Positions 1 to 10,993 of a DNA stretch of 64,000 nucleotides are shown here, piece by piece. Position 1 is the stretch's first letter; every line of letters begins with the position of its first letter. The notes below the pieces were generated by a model that was not told where the DNA came from, did no database searches, and was given only the letters and a program-made list of their open reading frames with translations. A program made the position numbers and the translations under genes. This DNA comes from Nephrocerus scutellatus (taxonomy: Eukaryota; Arthropoda; Insecta; Diptera; Pipunculidae): the NCBI GenBank assembly GCA_947095585.1, contig OX352761.1, forward strand, positions 136,864,277 to 136,928,276, given 5' to 3'.

Positions 1-2619
1 GCAGCATGTTCATGCTTATGACTAGGATTTGTTGCCAATCGTATAACACTCGTCACAACCGATGAACAAGAAGGTGCCGGCGATGGGATATTATCTATTC
101 GTAACTGCTGTGTCTTTTGATCCTGATTCTGGATATGATGATGATGATGATTATGATTAATTATCTCAGTCTGTTGTGGTTGCTTTGGATCGTTGACAGC
201 TTCAGCTTCCGTTTGCTGCACAAGAAAGTGTTCTTCCTGATTCTCCACATTCTCCACATGTCCGCCGTCAACAATTTGTTGCTCAATGTCATCTGGTGGT
301 TCAAATTTTTCCACCTTCATAAGCTCTGAACGATTTTTTGTACCTTTGTTCGATGCAATTATATTTCCAACCAAATTAAGGTACTCATTCAAATTAAGTT
401 GCACATCACTGAGAACAGTAATGCCGTTTTTGGATGACTGCTTCAATAATTCTGATTTTGCTCCTACATCTCCAGCTGCTACAGCAGCCGATGATGAAGC
501 ATCGAAGGAAGACAGATCAACTTCAGTTTTTTTAAATTCAGCTTCATCCTGAGATGTCATGGTGTCCTCATCATCGACACTCATGAATTCGTCGCTTTCG
601 CTGTCATCATTAATTTGAACAACACTCGGTGGTGAATGATATATGCGTTCGATGACGGAGAATTCTCCGTTGTCCTTTTCGACGCATTCAACTATGTGCT
701 TAGGTGTCTCTTGCACAATGAAATCACCGTTATCACGCTCAAGGTAATGTGCTGTAACGGGCGAGTTAGCGTAACGCAAGACAGACGACGACGATGATGA
801 CGGTGATCCAATTGAAAATGGTGGTGAACTCGATTGGGGTGAAAAAGTTGTGGAACACGACGACGGTGCTGATGTCCGATGGGGATAGTGAGTGTTATGC
901 GAATAATGTGGCTGCAGTGGAGGAGGAGGTGGTGGTGGTAATAGCGCCGCGGCTGCTTGTGTTTGTTGGGTCGTAGAGTCTTCAGGTGACGATAATGATG
1001 ATGTCTCCGCTGGCAGTCCATCAGGTGGAGCAGACGTTAAGGAATCACTCTGAGCACATTGGTGACTTTGGCGATGATGAAGATGATGATGATGGTTATT
1101 AGAAAATTGAGGCTGTTGTTCTTGCTGCTGCTGCTGTTGATGTAAATTATCCTGATGATAGTTATTATGCACAATTGGTGGCGGTTGTGATTGCGGTTGC
1201 AGTTGCAGCGGTGGTGGTGGTGGTGGTGGTGGTGGTGAAGTTTGTGCAGTCAGATGTTGCCCAACTGATGGAAAGTGTGTTGTTGCTGCGGATGTTACTG
1301 GGCCAGCTGTGACCGCTACTGGAGCAGATGTGACCACTGTTGGAGCAGATGTTACCACTGTTGAAGCAGATGTAACCAATGCTGGAGCAGCTGCTTCATT
1401 CACACCAGTCGACTGCAAGTTCGCGAGCCGATTGAAATGCACAGGATTTTGGTTATTCTGAGATCGAATTTGGCTTATGGCAGCTCCATAAGCAGGTGGT
1501 GGTTTTTGATGCTGATGGTATTGATGATAACTGAAGAGCTGCAATCGGTAATAAATCGGAATAAATACATAGTAGTTCACTTAGTGCTAGTTTTTATCGT
1601 GTCAAGAACACACAGCTTACCTGCAATGGCGGCGGAGGTCCCAGCGATGATCCATAAATAATTTTCAAATTTTCCTGCTGGCTTTGTAGTTGATTTTGTT
1701 GTTGTTGTTGCTGTTGTTGTTGATGTTGATGTTGATGGAGTTGGCGATTATGATGGTGTTGGTGGTTGTGCTGGTGCTGGAGGAGACTTTGTGACTGCTG
1801 GGACTGCTGCTGTTGCGCCGTCGATGACTGAACACTATGCGCAGATATAGTGGCAGTGTTTGCCTGAACAATCGGTGGTTGTATTTGTGTTGACAGCGGT
1901 GGTAGTGGTGGAGTTGCAGAATGTACATGCGCTTTATTGTATTGCGGGTAGCTTTCCTGGTCACGATGAGTGCTTGTGTCATAGACTATGTTTTTCGATG
2001 GGCGCCTGCCAAACATATAAAAATCCTTTGGCAACATTTCAAGTCCACCTTCACTTTCATTTTCAGACAGAATACTGCTAGCAGTGTTCTGATATATGGT
2101 GTTTCCATCATACTTTACAGTACCACTCAATAGAGTTGTTGTATGCGTCTGTGCAGTGTCATCATCAAAAATTGGTTGCTTAGGGTCCAAAGTTGACAAC
2201 TGTTCATTTTTCTTGAATTCTTTTTCTTCTGCTGCACTCAGCGAAGAATCACAACTTGAAGAGAAGTTTTCCAATTGCTTTTTAGTCGGTTTCACTGGAT
2301 GTGTAAGAGATGCTGTAGGTGTTTCTCCGGTTATTGTTGCTAACGATGACGGTGACGACGAGACTGGCGCTGGCCCTGATGTGGCAGTAGTGGACTTTTC
2401 TTCTTTTTGTAACTCACTGGTTTGCAAAGTTGCAGGCTTTGTTTTTACGCAAAATCCAGGGGACAATCCTGCACCTACACTTGCAGCACCACCACAAACA
2501 GTCATATGTACTAAAGCCTTAATCACTTGCTCCTTGGGGTGGGTCTCCAAATGGTCGAATAGGCTCATTCCCGCGTGCAAATACAGTGTGCACACGGGAC
2601 ATTGGACATTTTCTGCCAT
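1..2619 (-). CDS. C2H2 zinc-finger protein with Gln/His/Pro-rich regions (partial, 3' end outside window)
   Basis: Two exons are visible. Exon 1 codes from the ATG at 2619 down to 1621 (333 codons, donor CAG|GTAAGC). An 82-nt intron follows (1539-1620). Exon 2 starts at 1538 after the acceptor GATTGCAG, stays open to base 1 and leaves the window, giving at least 845 residues. Residues 7-27 form one C2H2 finger (CPVC, 12 residues, HLETH). The rest is low complexity: Ser/Thr-rich, a Q/H tract, polyproline runs, a 7-residue repeat and an acidic patch (DDSESDEFMSVDDED). The start has a purine at -3 and lies 31 bases inside an exon whose acceptor (TTTATCCGCAG) ends at 2651, so a 5' UTR intron is likely. 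One finger plus long disordered tracts suggests a nuclear regulatory or scaffold protein, which is inference. I do not recognise the orthologue. Confidence 0.85.
1210..1236 (-). repeat. CCA/CCG run coding for polyproline
   Basis: GGT triplets on the plus strand read as CCA (Pro) codons in exon 2 of the zinc-finger gene. A second polyproline run lies near 920-945. Both keep the frame open. Confidence 0.8.
1300..1383 (-). repeat. 21-bp in-frame tandem repeat (about 4 copies)
   Basis: The plus-strand unit is close to GGAGCAGATGTGACCACTGT plus T, at 1321, 1342 and 1363, with a diverged copy before. It codes for a 7-residue V-T-S-A-x-x-V repeat in the zinc-finger protein. The unit is a multiple of three, so copy-number change would not shift the frame. 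Confidence 0.8.
1686..1735 (-). repeat. CAA/CAG/CAT tract (polyGln/His)
   Basis: The plus strand shows repeated GTT/TTG triplets. On the coding strand they give a Q/H run near the end of exon 1 of the zinc-finger gene. Confidence 0.85.
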
Positions 2620-2744
2620 TTCGTTTGTTTTTTGTTGTCACTTTCGTATGCTGCGGATAAACAGAAAAATTTGATATTACATATTTTAACTTTTCATTAA
2701 TACTACACAGAGTACGTTATATTTACGTAAAAATTTAATTTCTT

Positions 2745-2851
2745 AATACTTAAGACTTACAAGATTTTATGGGTTTTGGTTTTAACAAAAAATAATTTTT
2801 TGCTCGTTCGTTATGTTGGAAATCCATACAATCTTGTAAGTTTTAAGTATT
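2745..2851. repeat. Short foldback (MITE-like) hairpin
   Basis: The left arm AATACTTAAGACTTACAAGA (from 2745) is the reverse complement of the right arm ending at 2851 (AATCTTGTAAGTTTTAAGTA), with one mismatch over 22 bases. The match extends imperfectly to about 28 bases. The loop is about 50 bp. It has no coding capacity. It could be a MITE or a chance palindrome in AT-rich DNA. Confidence 0.55.
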
Positions 2852-2980
2852 ACGTATTTCCAATGTGAGAGCAGCCTAAGCAAAGCCCTAATCCGAAAAA
2901 GACAAACGGTTTAATTTTTATTTGAAACCTATGTCTCTTTCCATTTGCACAAAAGACACCCGAAACCAATGCTGTCAATG

Positions 2981-3246
2981 CTATATTGCTTTCAACAAAA
3001 TGAGTTAGGTATTTTTTGTGGTTAACGGCTGATTAAAGCAACAGCAAAAACTAACCAAATTTTGGTAAATTTTTTGTTTCATGTGTTTGCCAACTTATCC
3101 ATATATAATTTTTAAAGTCGACTCTGGTGGTGAGAATTATAACTAAAAATTTGGTTAAATATTTTTTAACGCTAAACCATTTCTGGTCTATCCAATGCGT
3201 TTGTTGTTGTAATTTTTATTTTTTTTTTTGAAAGCAATATAGCAAA
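2981..3246. repeat. Inverted repeat pair about 230 bp apart
   Basis: GCTATATTGCTTTC near 2984-2997 and its exact reverse complement GAAAGCAATATAGC near 3230-3243 bracket AT-rich non-coding DNA. This may be the remains of a small DNA transposon. No target duplication is evident. Confidence 0.35.
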
Positions 3247-6200
3247 AGTCAAAAAATTTTCGTGGTTTTCGGGGTAAACGCTGTGAAAATAAAACGCCAA
3301 ACCGAAACCAAATTTGACAGAAAATTTCCTGATCTTCGTTGGCTTGCTTTGCTCTCTCTTTGTCTTCTTGTTATTGTTAATTTTCTTTCGTACAAACTCT
3401 ACCCAGCGTTGTTTTCTGGCTGTCAAGTTGTTCGTTTCCCACTCAAAACTGCTCTATCGTAGATCGAAAACAGATCTGTAAATTTTGGGAGATATACCCC
3501 TCTTGATACTAACACAACAATAACGATGATGATAATGTGTACAGACACACAATCGTCAGTCAACTGTAATTTTAACGTGAAAGGACGTTACATGGATGAA
3601 GGCACAAGATTTTTAGAAGAATTTGTGTGCGCCTACAAAAAACCGCTTTTTATGCAAATCTGGAAATTTTGGAAATTATGAATCGCAAGAAACAAGCTTT
3701 TTTGTTGGTTCTCCATCTTTCCTTATAACTAGCTTAACTGTCGATGTCACTGTCAAACCATCCTACTAATCTGACCTCAAGGGGTATCAGTCAAAACTGA
3801 CATCAGTTAAGATTTACAGCCAGGTTCGATAGCCTGTCAGCCGCTTTACGACAACGTTTTATTCAAGGAGTGAATTTCAGAAGTATCAATTATAAAAATA
3901 AGAAGTTTGATCTGAAAGGAATTCCAAAATAAAAGATAAAACAGTAAATTTTTCATCATCCCAGAAGCTCATCAGTTTTAAGGTGGGAAGTGATGAAAGG
4001 TCAATATCACGTTTCTTCTACTTAAAAGGCTACGGCCACTACATGGTGTGCAAATATATCCCCCTCCAATCTGACGTCATACAATACACCCAGGAAACAC
4101 ATCTATTAGTAGCTGTCATCCATTCTGGTGTATAGAGAGTAATAAAAAGTCTGTTTACGTTTTCGGTTTCTGTGTAGTACCCTGCTAGTAAAAACATATT
4201 ATTTGTATAGGGACCATCAAACGATGAACTTGTTCGCCGCGAACATGTTGTTCTTGCTTTGCTTCACATGACGATCATGTTGGCGTAGCTAACGTCGGTA
4301 GGAACACAACACCATGGCAACCAGCAGTAGAGTATTAACATATTTCTGTCGGTTGATAAACATCGCCCAAAATAATGACGGATATAACTAAATGTCGATG
4401 GGGTATATGGTTTTCCTTACTAGGAATTCATTACTTTCCGCAACACGCATCCAGGACCAAACCTCGTCACTGCAATTTTGCTACCCGTAGGCAATCGACG
4501 GGTAAGGTTTCGTTTACTCAGCAAGATGGAAAAGAGAGAGCCATCTTGTCTTGGTGTTCTATTTGCAAAGCTTTCACCACGAAATCCTTGTCACTTTGAC
4601 AGCTTACCGTGGAAATGGTTTCGGGTATGGTTTGAGCTAATCAAAAGAGGCATTAAGTTCATTACACTGTCAGTTATAAAAGGTTGTAATTGGAACACAA
4701 AATCATACCGTACCCTGGGTACAGTTTGAAAGTGAAACGTCAAACTGAAACCACGAGATAGAAATCTTAACTCTATCCAGCAAACGGAAAGAGACATTAG
4801 TTTATTGAGGCGAGCCCATTTTTCGTTATTAAACATAAATAAATTAGTTTGAAGCATAATGATCGAAATGGATGCTATTTCGGTTCAAACCAAAAGGTTC
4901 ATAATGTTGTGAACTTTTTTGATATAATAGGTTCTGATCACACAATTGAACAAAGCTGTTTTTTGGGATTTTTATTGGCATATATTTAAAGAGAAATTTC
5001 CTTTGTTTGCTTTCGTCACAAAGATAACAGCTCCATACAGATGGCGAAAAATAACTCTGTTTCACTCTAACTAAGGCCCAACTAAGGTCGTTTGTCGAAA
5101 TAAAAGGAAAACATAAATTTGTTTGGCTTGCTTTCATCGTTCGCCGAAGGGTAGTAAATATATAGTTTTGTCAGAGTGTGCGAATGGAATACAAATTTAA
5201 TCATAACTCTGACTACAGTTTGGACTTGAATTTTAAAACAAACATAGAGAGAGAGAAACACATACTCCAAGCTTCAAAAAGAAAGCCTTTTTTCAATATT
5301 TATAAATTGAGTGCAATAATTTTTTAAGAACTTACTGAAGATACCAGACAGACGACAGACAAAAAACAAAACAAAAAAACATTATACAAAAATAAAACTT
5401 ATATACCTATGTATTGATCCAGATCGAATTGAATTGAAAAGTTCCACCTATTGGTGATTAACTTGTCGTTCAAACTTGTATTTCAAACATTGAAAAACCA
5501 ATCTGTAATCTTCATTTACATTCAATTTCGATGTGTAAGCAACTACAGAGTCTCAAAATTGATTGTCCATTTTTTTTTATATACATAAGGGCACATATGT
5601 AACTAAAAACGGTAAGCCTGATAAACGTGATAGCCATTTTAGCTGAATCATTGACACGGCACAAAATTACAAATACAAAACCCCTAGCAGCTGGTTGATC
5701 AGCTGGTTATCGGATTGTTTACACAAATACTGTCACAACAATTAATTGCCTGTAAAAAGTATTTACTATTAAGAACAATGATAGAATTTGTGGGGTGTTT
5801 TCAATAATTTCCTTCCGGCATTAAATACACTAATATTCAGACGAAATAATAAAATCTATGAACCTTGGTTGGGAGAGTAATGCAAACTCGATAATAAATA
5901 TAACAAAGCAGAAAGCCAATGAGAAAAAACTGAAAATATCTTGCTTCAATGCTTTGTTTTTTTAAACAGGGGGCTGTTTTTTGCGATCGTAATAATTATA
6001 ATGATTGAAGATGACTTGGTCACTCAGGCTGTGTTACTTATTGTTCATTTTATCGACAAAGACAACACCGTTGATAAAACGCTGAGATGTCGCTATGTGG
6101 CTGCTATGTGGTGATGCAAAATCATAAGCAATTATAAGCGATGCGTGTAATGCAACGATATTAATATGTATGTATAAAATAATAAAAATAAAATGGTGAA

Positions 6201-8015
6201 TCTTTTTCCATTATTACTAACCCACAAAGCTACACTTATACTTCGTCTGCTTGGTCTGATGAAGGATCTCGAGGCTTGTGTGATGAGCAGCGTTCTCAAT
6301 GCCAGTGCCGCAGAAATACACAGGTTTGTTCAGGTGCACTATTGATTTTCCATTTTCGGGAGGAGGAAATTACCAAAGTTCCTCTTTGCAGTTAAAGGTG
6401 AAGCAGGAACACTTATTCTCGGTTTATTTCGGTGATCGGTAGTTACTAAAGTAATTACCAATTATAAGATATATTTTTATCTCGAGAATAAAGTACAAGA
6501 GCTACTGTGGTGACTCCACTCACATAGCTCATCAAATCACTTCCACACAAAATCGATCGAAGTTCGCCAGCACAGTAGAGTACCACACACAGGGGACAGG
6601 GTACCAAAGCACACCAGGCACAGGCACATGCAGAAGCACCATACAGATGAAGAAAGATATCGAAACGACTTCTACACCTTTTTTTTATGTTGGACGGTCG
6701 CTGTTGTTTCGTTCGTTCGGTGTGTGTTCTTTTGCTTTTTCTTATTGCTCTTGGTTATGTGTTGTGTTGTATGTGGTGTGTGCCTCCACCGACCGACCAC
6801 CAACCAAACGTATGTCTACGTACGACTCTACTCGTCGTATCGTAGTTCTCCGTTCAATGACACAAAAATTTTGTTCATTCGTTTGTTCGATTTTTTCGTG
6901 AGGAATTTTTCGCATTTATAGATCGATTTAGGAGCATGTAATTACACAAATTCACTTTTGTTTAACTGAAAATGAACTGTTTTATGTTTTTATTCAATAA
7001 AATAAAAGATTTTAATGCGACTTCTCCACGGAAAAAAAAAGATACCACGAATTAAATGACGACTACGTCGGTGGCGAGGACGTCTCAATGTTCTGCTGCT
7101 GCTTCAATATGTGGTGAAAAAGCAGACATGTTTATTTTATTTGATCAAACAATGTACTTGAACGTGTTGAATATACAGCTGTATTTTAATTGAATTTGAA
7201 TTGGGAATTACAACAACAATTGCACTGTAGAATTCCTTCTTTGGAATTTGAAAACCTTCTGTTTGGCTGGTTTTGACATTGGAATTCGGATTCGGATTTC
7301 AAATAAAATACAACTTACATCAAATGTGCTACTCAACACTTATGGAAACAAAAAATGACAGATACGGGGCGTGTTTTTTTTTAATAAGGAGAAATCTGAT
7401 ATAAACGAAACGCAAGGAGCACTATTAATCTAAAACTTATGTCGTTTTTTTTTAATTAATAATCAGCGACAAATTGATATGAGCTCGAGCGCAGACAAAA
7501 AAAAGAGCTATGTCAGAAACACGGCCGTAGGTTTTGAGCGTGACAACGTCTGCCCGGGACGAAAAAAAAACAAAGATCTTCTTGTCTGTGGAACGGATAC
7601 ACGAACGGACATCTCAAAATGAAAACAAAAGGAAACAAGATATATTACAATCAAATGAATCGGAAAATCGGAAATCGGAGAGAACGGAGAAATGCGAGTT
7701 CTTGCGAGTTCTTACTTGTTGTAAATGCAGCTATTATCATATATAATATTTGTGGAGAATTTAGCGTCAAAGATTTATTTAACTTTTTATTTGGCATTTC
7801 AACTATTTGGAACGCAGAACTATCCGAAAATCAGATAATTTGATTTCACACGCCCATAGACGAAAGTGACTGTTTCGTACGCTATAAACTAGCCTCGAAA
7901 GTAGCCCATAACAACACTAGTTATGTTATGATATAAACGTCTTTTGTTATTTACTACAATCTCAGCGAACACATTGCGCATGAACAAGAATTCCCTTTTG
8001 TTTGTCGTTTGTGAT
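3247..8015. other. Intergenic DNA between divergent genes; no gene seen
   Basis: This AT-rich stretch separates the zinc-finger gene (minus) from CstF64 (plus). The open frames in it are short, lack splice support and encode nothing recognisable. Promoter elements and the 5' UTR exon of the zinc-finger gene are expected here; a minus-strand donor-like TTCA|GTAAGT near 5330-5339 is one candidate but is unsupported. Confidence 0.5.
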
Positions 8016-8169
8016 TTCTGTTTCTCTCTCGATTTAGCAGAAAAACCGGTTTGGACGCGTGAAAAATTAATTTCTTTGTTATTTACTCCAGTCACAGCAT
8101 ACACACATTCTCACATTTCTGCTTCTCTCTCGATTTAGCAAAAAAAAACGGTTTGGACGCGTGAAAAAT
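8016..8169 (+). repeat. Direct repeat, about 52 bp, two copies
   Basis: A segment containing CTCTCTCGATTTAGCA and then GGTTTGGACGCGTGAAAAAT occurs at 8016-8067 and again at 8116-8169, differing mainly in an A-run. The function is unknown; it is a local duplication upstream of CstF64. Confidence 0.75.
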
Positions 8170-9112
8170 AGCGTACATGACTATGACTGAAAAGTGCTCA
8201 TCGTGCTCGTCAGATTGCCGAATAATTGCTATTATGTATAAGTTCCAAATTTTCAGTGTAACTGTTTTAAGGGCAATGCTTTTAATGCTTGATTTTTATT
8301 CAAGCGTGGTAAAACGTTCCATTACTTTTTACACATAATCATTACATTTAAAAAATGATAAAATAAAAAAATTAAAAGAACGTATAAAATTTATTTCTAT
8401 ATATTAATAATAGGGTAGCTCATTGGAAATTAATGAAAAAATAAGTTTTGTATTTTTTTATTATACAAAATATAAATGTTGTTTTCGGTTAGCTAAGTGA
8501 CTGTAGACCATTCTGTAGATCTCGTTTGTTTACCTTGTTTCTAAATTCATAAGTTATTTCTGCCTTTTTGAATGGAAAATGGCTGCCAAAATATACAGAT
8601 CTGTGAGAGACATACTCCGATCAAAAGAAGATATCTGTGTAGAAGGAAATTGAATTTTTTGATAAATTCATTTACAGATGAAATGAAATATGAAACTTTT
8701 AAATATTCATACCGGCCGCCTCGACTTTGCACTTTGATTTTGACGGTATATTGACAAAAGTCTTGGCTTCATTGTAGCATACTTTTTTTTCAAGTCATCA
8801 ATATCACTCAAAGCACCTTAATTTTAGAACTAAAAAACTATTCTATAAAACTTATTATTTTTAATCAAATAACAACTATAAAATTAAAGAAGAGATTTTT
8901 ATGGCGAACACTTTAATTTTATTCTAAATCTATTACATTTTATTTTTAGTTTAAAATGGCAGCTCTTTTTTGGTCAAACCGGAGAATATCACAATTGACT
9001 GTTTCCATCAAACTGAATTTTTTTGGTTAATTTTATCATTAGCTTTTTGATTGGCACTGAGGAGTTATCTTGTTAATTTGTTTAAATATATAAAATAAAT
9101 ATATCCTTCAAC
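8170..9112. other. CstF64 upstream region
   Basis: AT-rich DNA before the CstF64 start codon, presumably holding its promoter and 5' UTR. I see no unambiguous TATA box or initiator pair and no other gene. Confidence 0.4.
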
Positions 9113-10646
9113 ATGGTTGACAAAACAGCGGAACAGAGTATTATGGATAAATCCATGAGATCTGTATTTGGTAAGTGAGCGTTTGGCAGGAACCAATGTT
9201 TTCCTAAATTTCTTTCTTCTCCATCAAATGTAGTCGGCAACATTCCCTATGAAGCAACCGAGGAAAAGCTTAAGGAGATTTTCAGTGAAGTTGGTCCAGT
9301 CTTGTCGCTCAAGTAGGATTTTTTATGAAATTACGTTAGTCCTTACGCCTTTTATTTTGCCTACACCATTTTAGACTTGTTTTTGATCGGGAAAGTGGGA
9401 AACCAAAAGGATTTGGTTTTTGTGAATACAAAGATCAGGAGACGGCCCTTAGTGCTATGCGGAATCTCAATGGGTATGAAATCGGCGGACGTACTTTGCG
9501 GGTTGACAATGCTTGTACAGAGAAGTCACGAATGGAAATGCAGCAGCTGCTACAAGGTCCACAGGTGGAAAATCCATACGGCGAGCATTGTGATCCCGAT
9601 CAGGCCCCAGAAATTATTACAAAAACTGTTGCCTCACTGCCACCAGAGCAGATGTATGAGTTAATGAAACAAATGAAACTTTGCATTCAGAATAATCCTT
9701 CTGAGGCACGACAGATGCTAATGCTTAATCCCCAGTTGGCGTATGCTTTGCTGCAAGCGATGGTCGTGATGCGCATCGTTGACCCACAGAGTGCATTGGT
9801 AAGTGGATCTTCTGGCATTACTTTAAAATGTAATTGTAATTATTTTTGAAACCACAGACGATGCTCTTCAAAGCGAATCAGATGCCACCGATTCTTGGCG
9901 GTAACTCCATGCCTTCTTCGTTAGCACCAACACAAGGTGTTTCAATGGCAAATATAATGCAACAGCAGCAGCATCAACAACAACAACAGCAGCAGCAGCA
10001 GCATCAACAACAACAGCAACAACAACAACTCCAGCAGCAGCAACAACAGCAACAACAACAACTGCAGCAACAACTGCAGCAACAACAACAACAACAACAA
10101 CAACAACAGCAGCAACAAATGCCATCGCACTCTATGGGCGTTTCCAACTTTGGAATGCAAAATCAAGACATCGACTTACGTGCAGTCGTTGACCCACGCG
10201 CATTAAACGCTGATCCACGTCAACAAATCGATCCGCGGATCTCACGCAACATGGATCAAGATATGCGCTCGCTTCCGAATCCCGTTCCACCGCCAATGGT
10301 TGGAAATGCAATCGATCCAAGAGCACAACGTGTGCCGCAGCCAGTCGCAGCCCCAGCTGGTTTTCCCACAGATCCAAGGCAACGTCAACCAGATCCTCGT
10401 TTGCGTGCTGCAAATCCAGTCCCCGTTACCGGAGTTCCACCACTCCCTACACAGGCACAACAGCAATCATTGCAAAATCGCCTTGCGTCCAATGGCATAC
10501 CAAGCGATGCCTCCGATCAGGAAAAGGCTGCTCTTATTATGCAGGTGCTACAGTTGTCGGACGAACAGATTGCCATGCTGCCACCAGAGCAACGCGCAAG
10601 TATCCTCGTATTGAAGGAGCAAATCGCAAAGAGCACTCAGCGTTAA
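9113..10646 (+). CDS. CstF64: Cleavage stimulation factor 64 kDa subunit (CstF64/CSTF2)
   Basis: This is the RNA-binding subunit of the CstF complex. In the nucleus it contacts the GU-rich element downstream of the poly(A) signal during mRNA 3'-end processing. Exons are 9113-9170, 9234-9312, 9375-9798 and 9858-10646, all with GT-AG borders and matching phases (449 aa). The RRM spans about residues 17-92, with RNP2 VFVGNI (18-23) and RNP1 KGFGFCEY (57-64). The hinge that binds CstF77/symplekin is about 125-187 (SLPPEQMYELMKQMK). A long Gln tract follows, then six scattered DPR motifs. The C-terminal helical domain (SDQEKAALIMQVLQLSDEQI) ends the protein. The MEARA repeats of vertebrate CSTF2 are absent. 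The gene converges on the qin-like gene. Recognition is firm from the RRM, hinge and C-terminal domain together. Confidence 0.96.
9961..10119 (+). repeat. CAG/CAA tract coding for polyglutamine in CstF64
   Basis: About 53 codons, nearly all CAA or CAG with occasional CAT, CTC and CTG, lie between the hinge and the C-terminal domain. The mixture of CAA and CAG should slow slippage. The frame is intact on both sides. Confidence 0.95.
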
Positions 10647-10733
10647 GTAAGGCATTCTATACTTTCATGTGTATTAGGATGACACCGGTCGTTTTTCCCA
10701 ACCACTACTATATTCCACATCAAACAATTCTTA

Positions 10734-10739
10734 AATAAA
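10734..10739 (+). terminator. Poly(A) signal of CstF64
   Basis: AATAAA lies 87 bases after the CstF64 stop codon, the first canonical hexamer on this strand. Confidence 0.75.
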
Positions 10740-10777
10740 AAAGAGCTCCTTTATATGAAGAACAAAAACAAGTCAAT

Positions 10778-10783
10778 TTTATT
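10778..10783 (-). terminator. Probable poly(A) signal of the qin-like gene
   Basis: Plus-strand TTTATT reads AATAAA on the minus strand, about 210 bases after the qin stop codon. Cleavage 10-30 bases further would fall close to the CstF64 cleavage zone, so the two 3' UTRs probably abut or overlap. Confidence 0.55.
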
Positions 10784-10833
10784 CATAAAAATTCATTTTA
10801 AAAAGTAATTGGAAAGTAACAATACAAGGAGCT

Positions 10834-10979
10834 TCTTAGAAAAAGGTAAATAAAAAAAAATTCAGAAAGAAGTAACGCAGTAGCCGATGATTATTTGATT
10901 TTTCATCAGACTTGCGATGACTTCCACGGGTAATACGAGCGTACAATACTCTTAGAAAAAGGTAAATAAAAAATTCAGC
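10834..10979 (-). pseudogene. Degenerate duplicate of the qin 3' coding end within its 3' flank
   Basis: Plus 10911-10951 (ACTTGCGATGACTTCCACGG and onward) nearly repeats 11099-11142, which encodes [14 protein letters not shown] in the last part of the qin-like protein. In the duplicate the minus strand still reads [17 protein letters not shown] before diverging. A second repeated segment, CTTAGAAAAAGGTAAATAAA, occurs near 10836 and 10951. Together they indicate a local tandem duplication of the gene's end, with the outer copy now non-coding. It may act as 3' UTR or regulatory sequence; nothing shows that it does. Confidence 0.8.
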
Positions 10980-10993
10980 AGTGACATCGTATC

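Noticed and set aside
4375..5270. Several 60-97 codon frames on both strands
   Set aside because: Mutually overlapping and with no splice support or known motif.
6628..6921. Overlapping plus frames of 84-97 codons
   Set aside because: Low-complexity Phe/Val/Cys-rich translations of T-rich DNA.
9868..10166. Minus-strand frames rich in Val/Ala or Leu opposite CstF64
   Set aside because: They are the complement of the CAG/CAA tract and have no independent coding signs.
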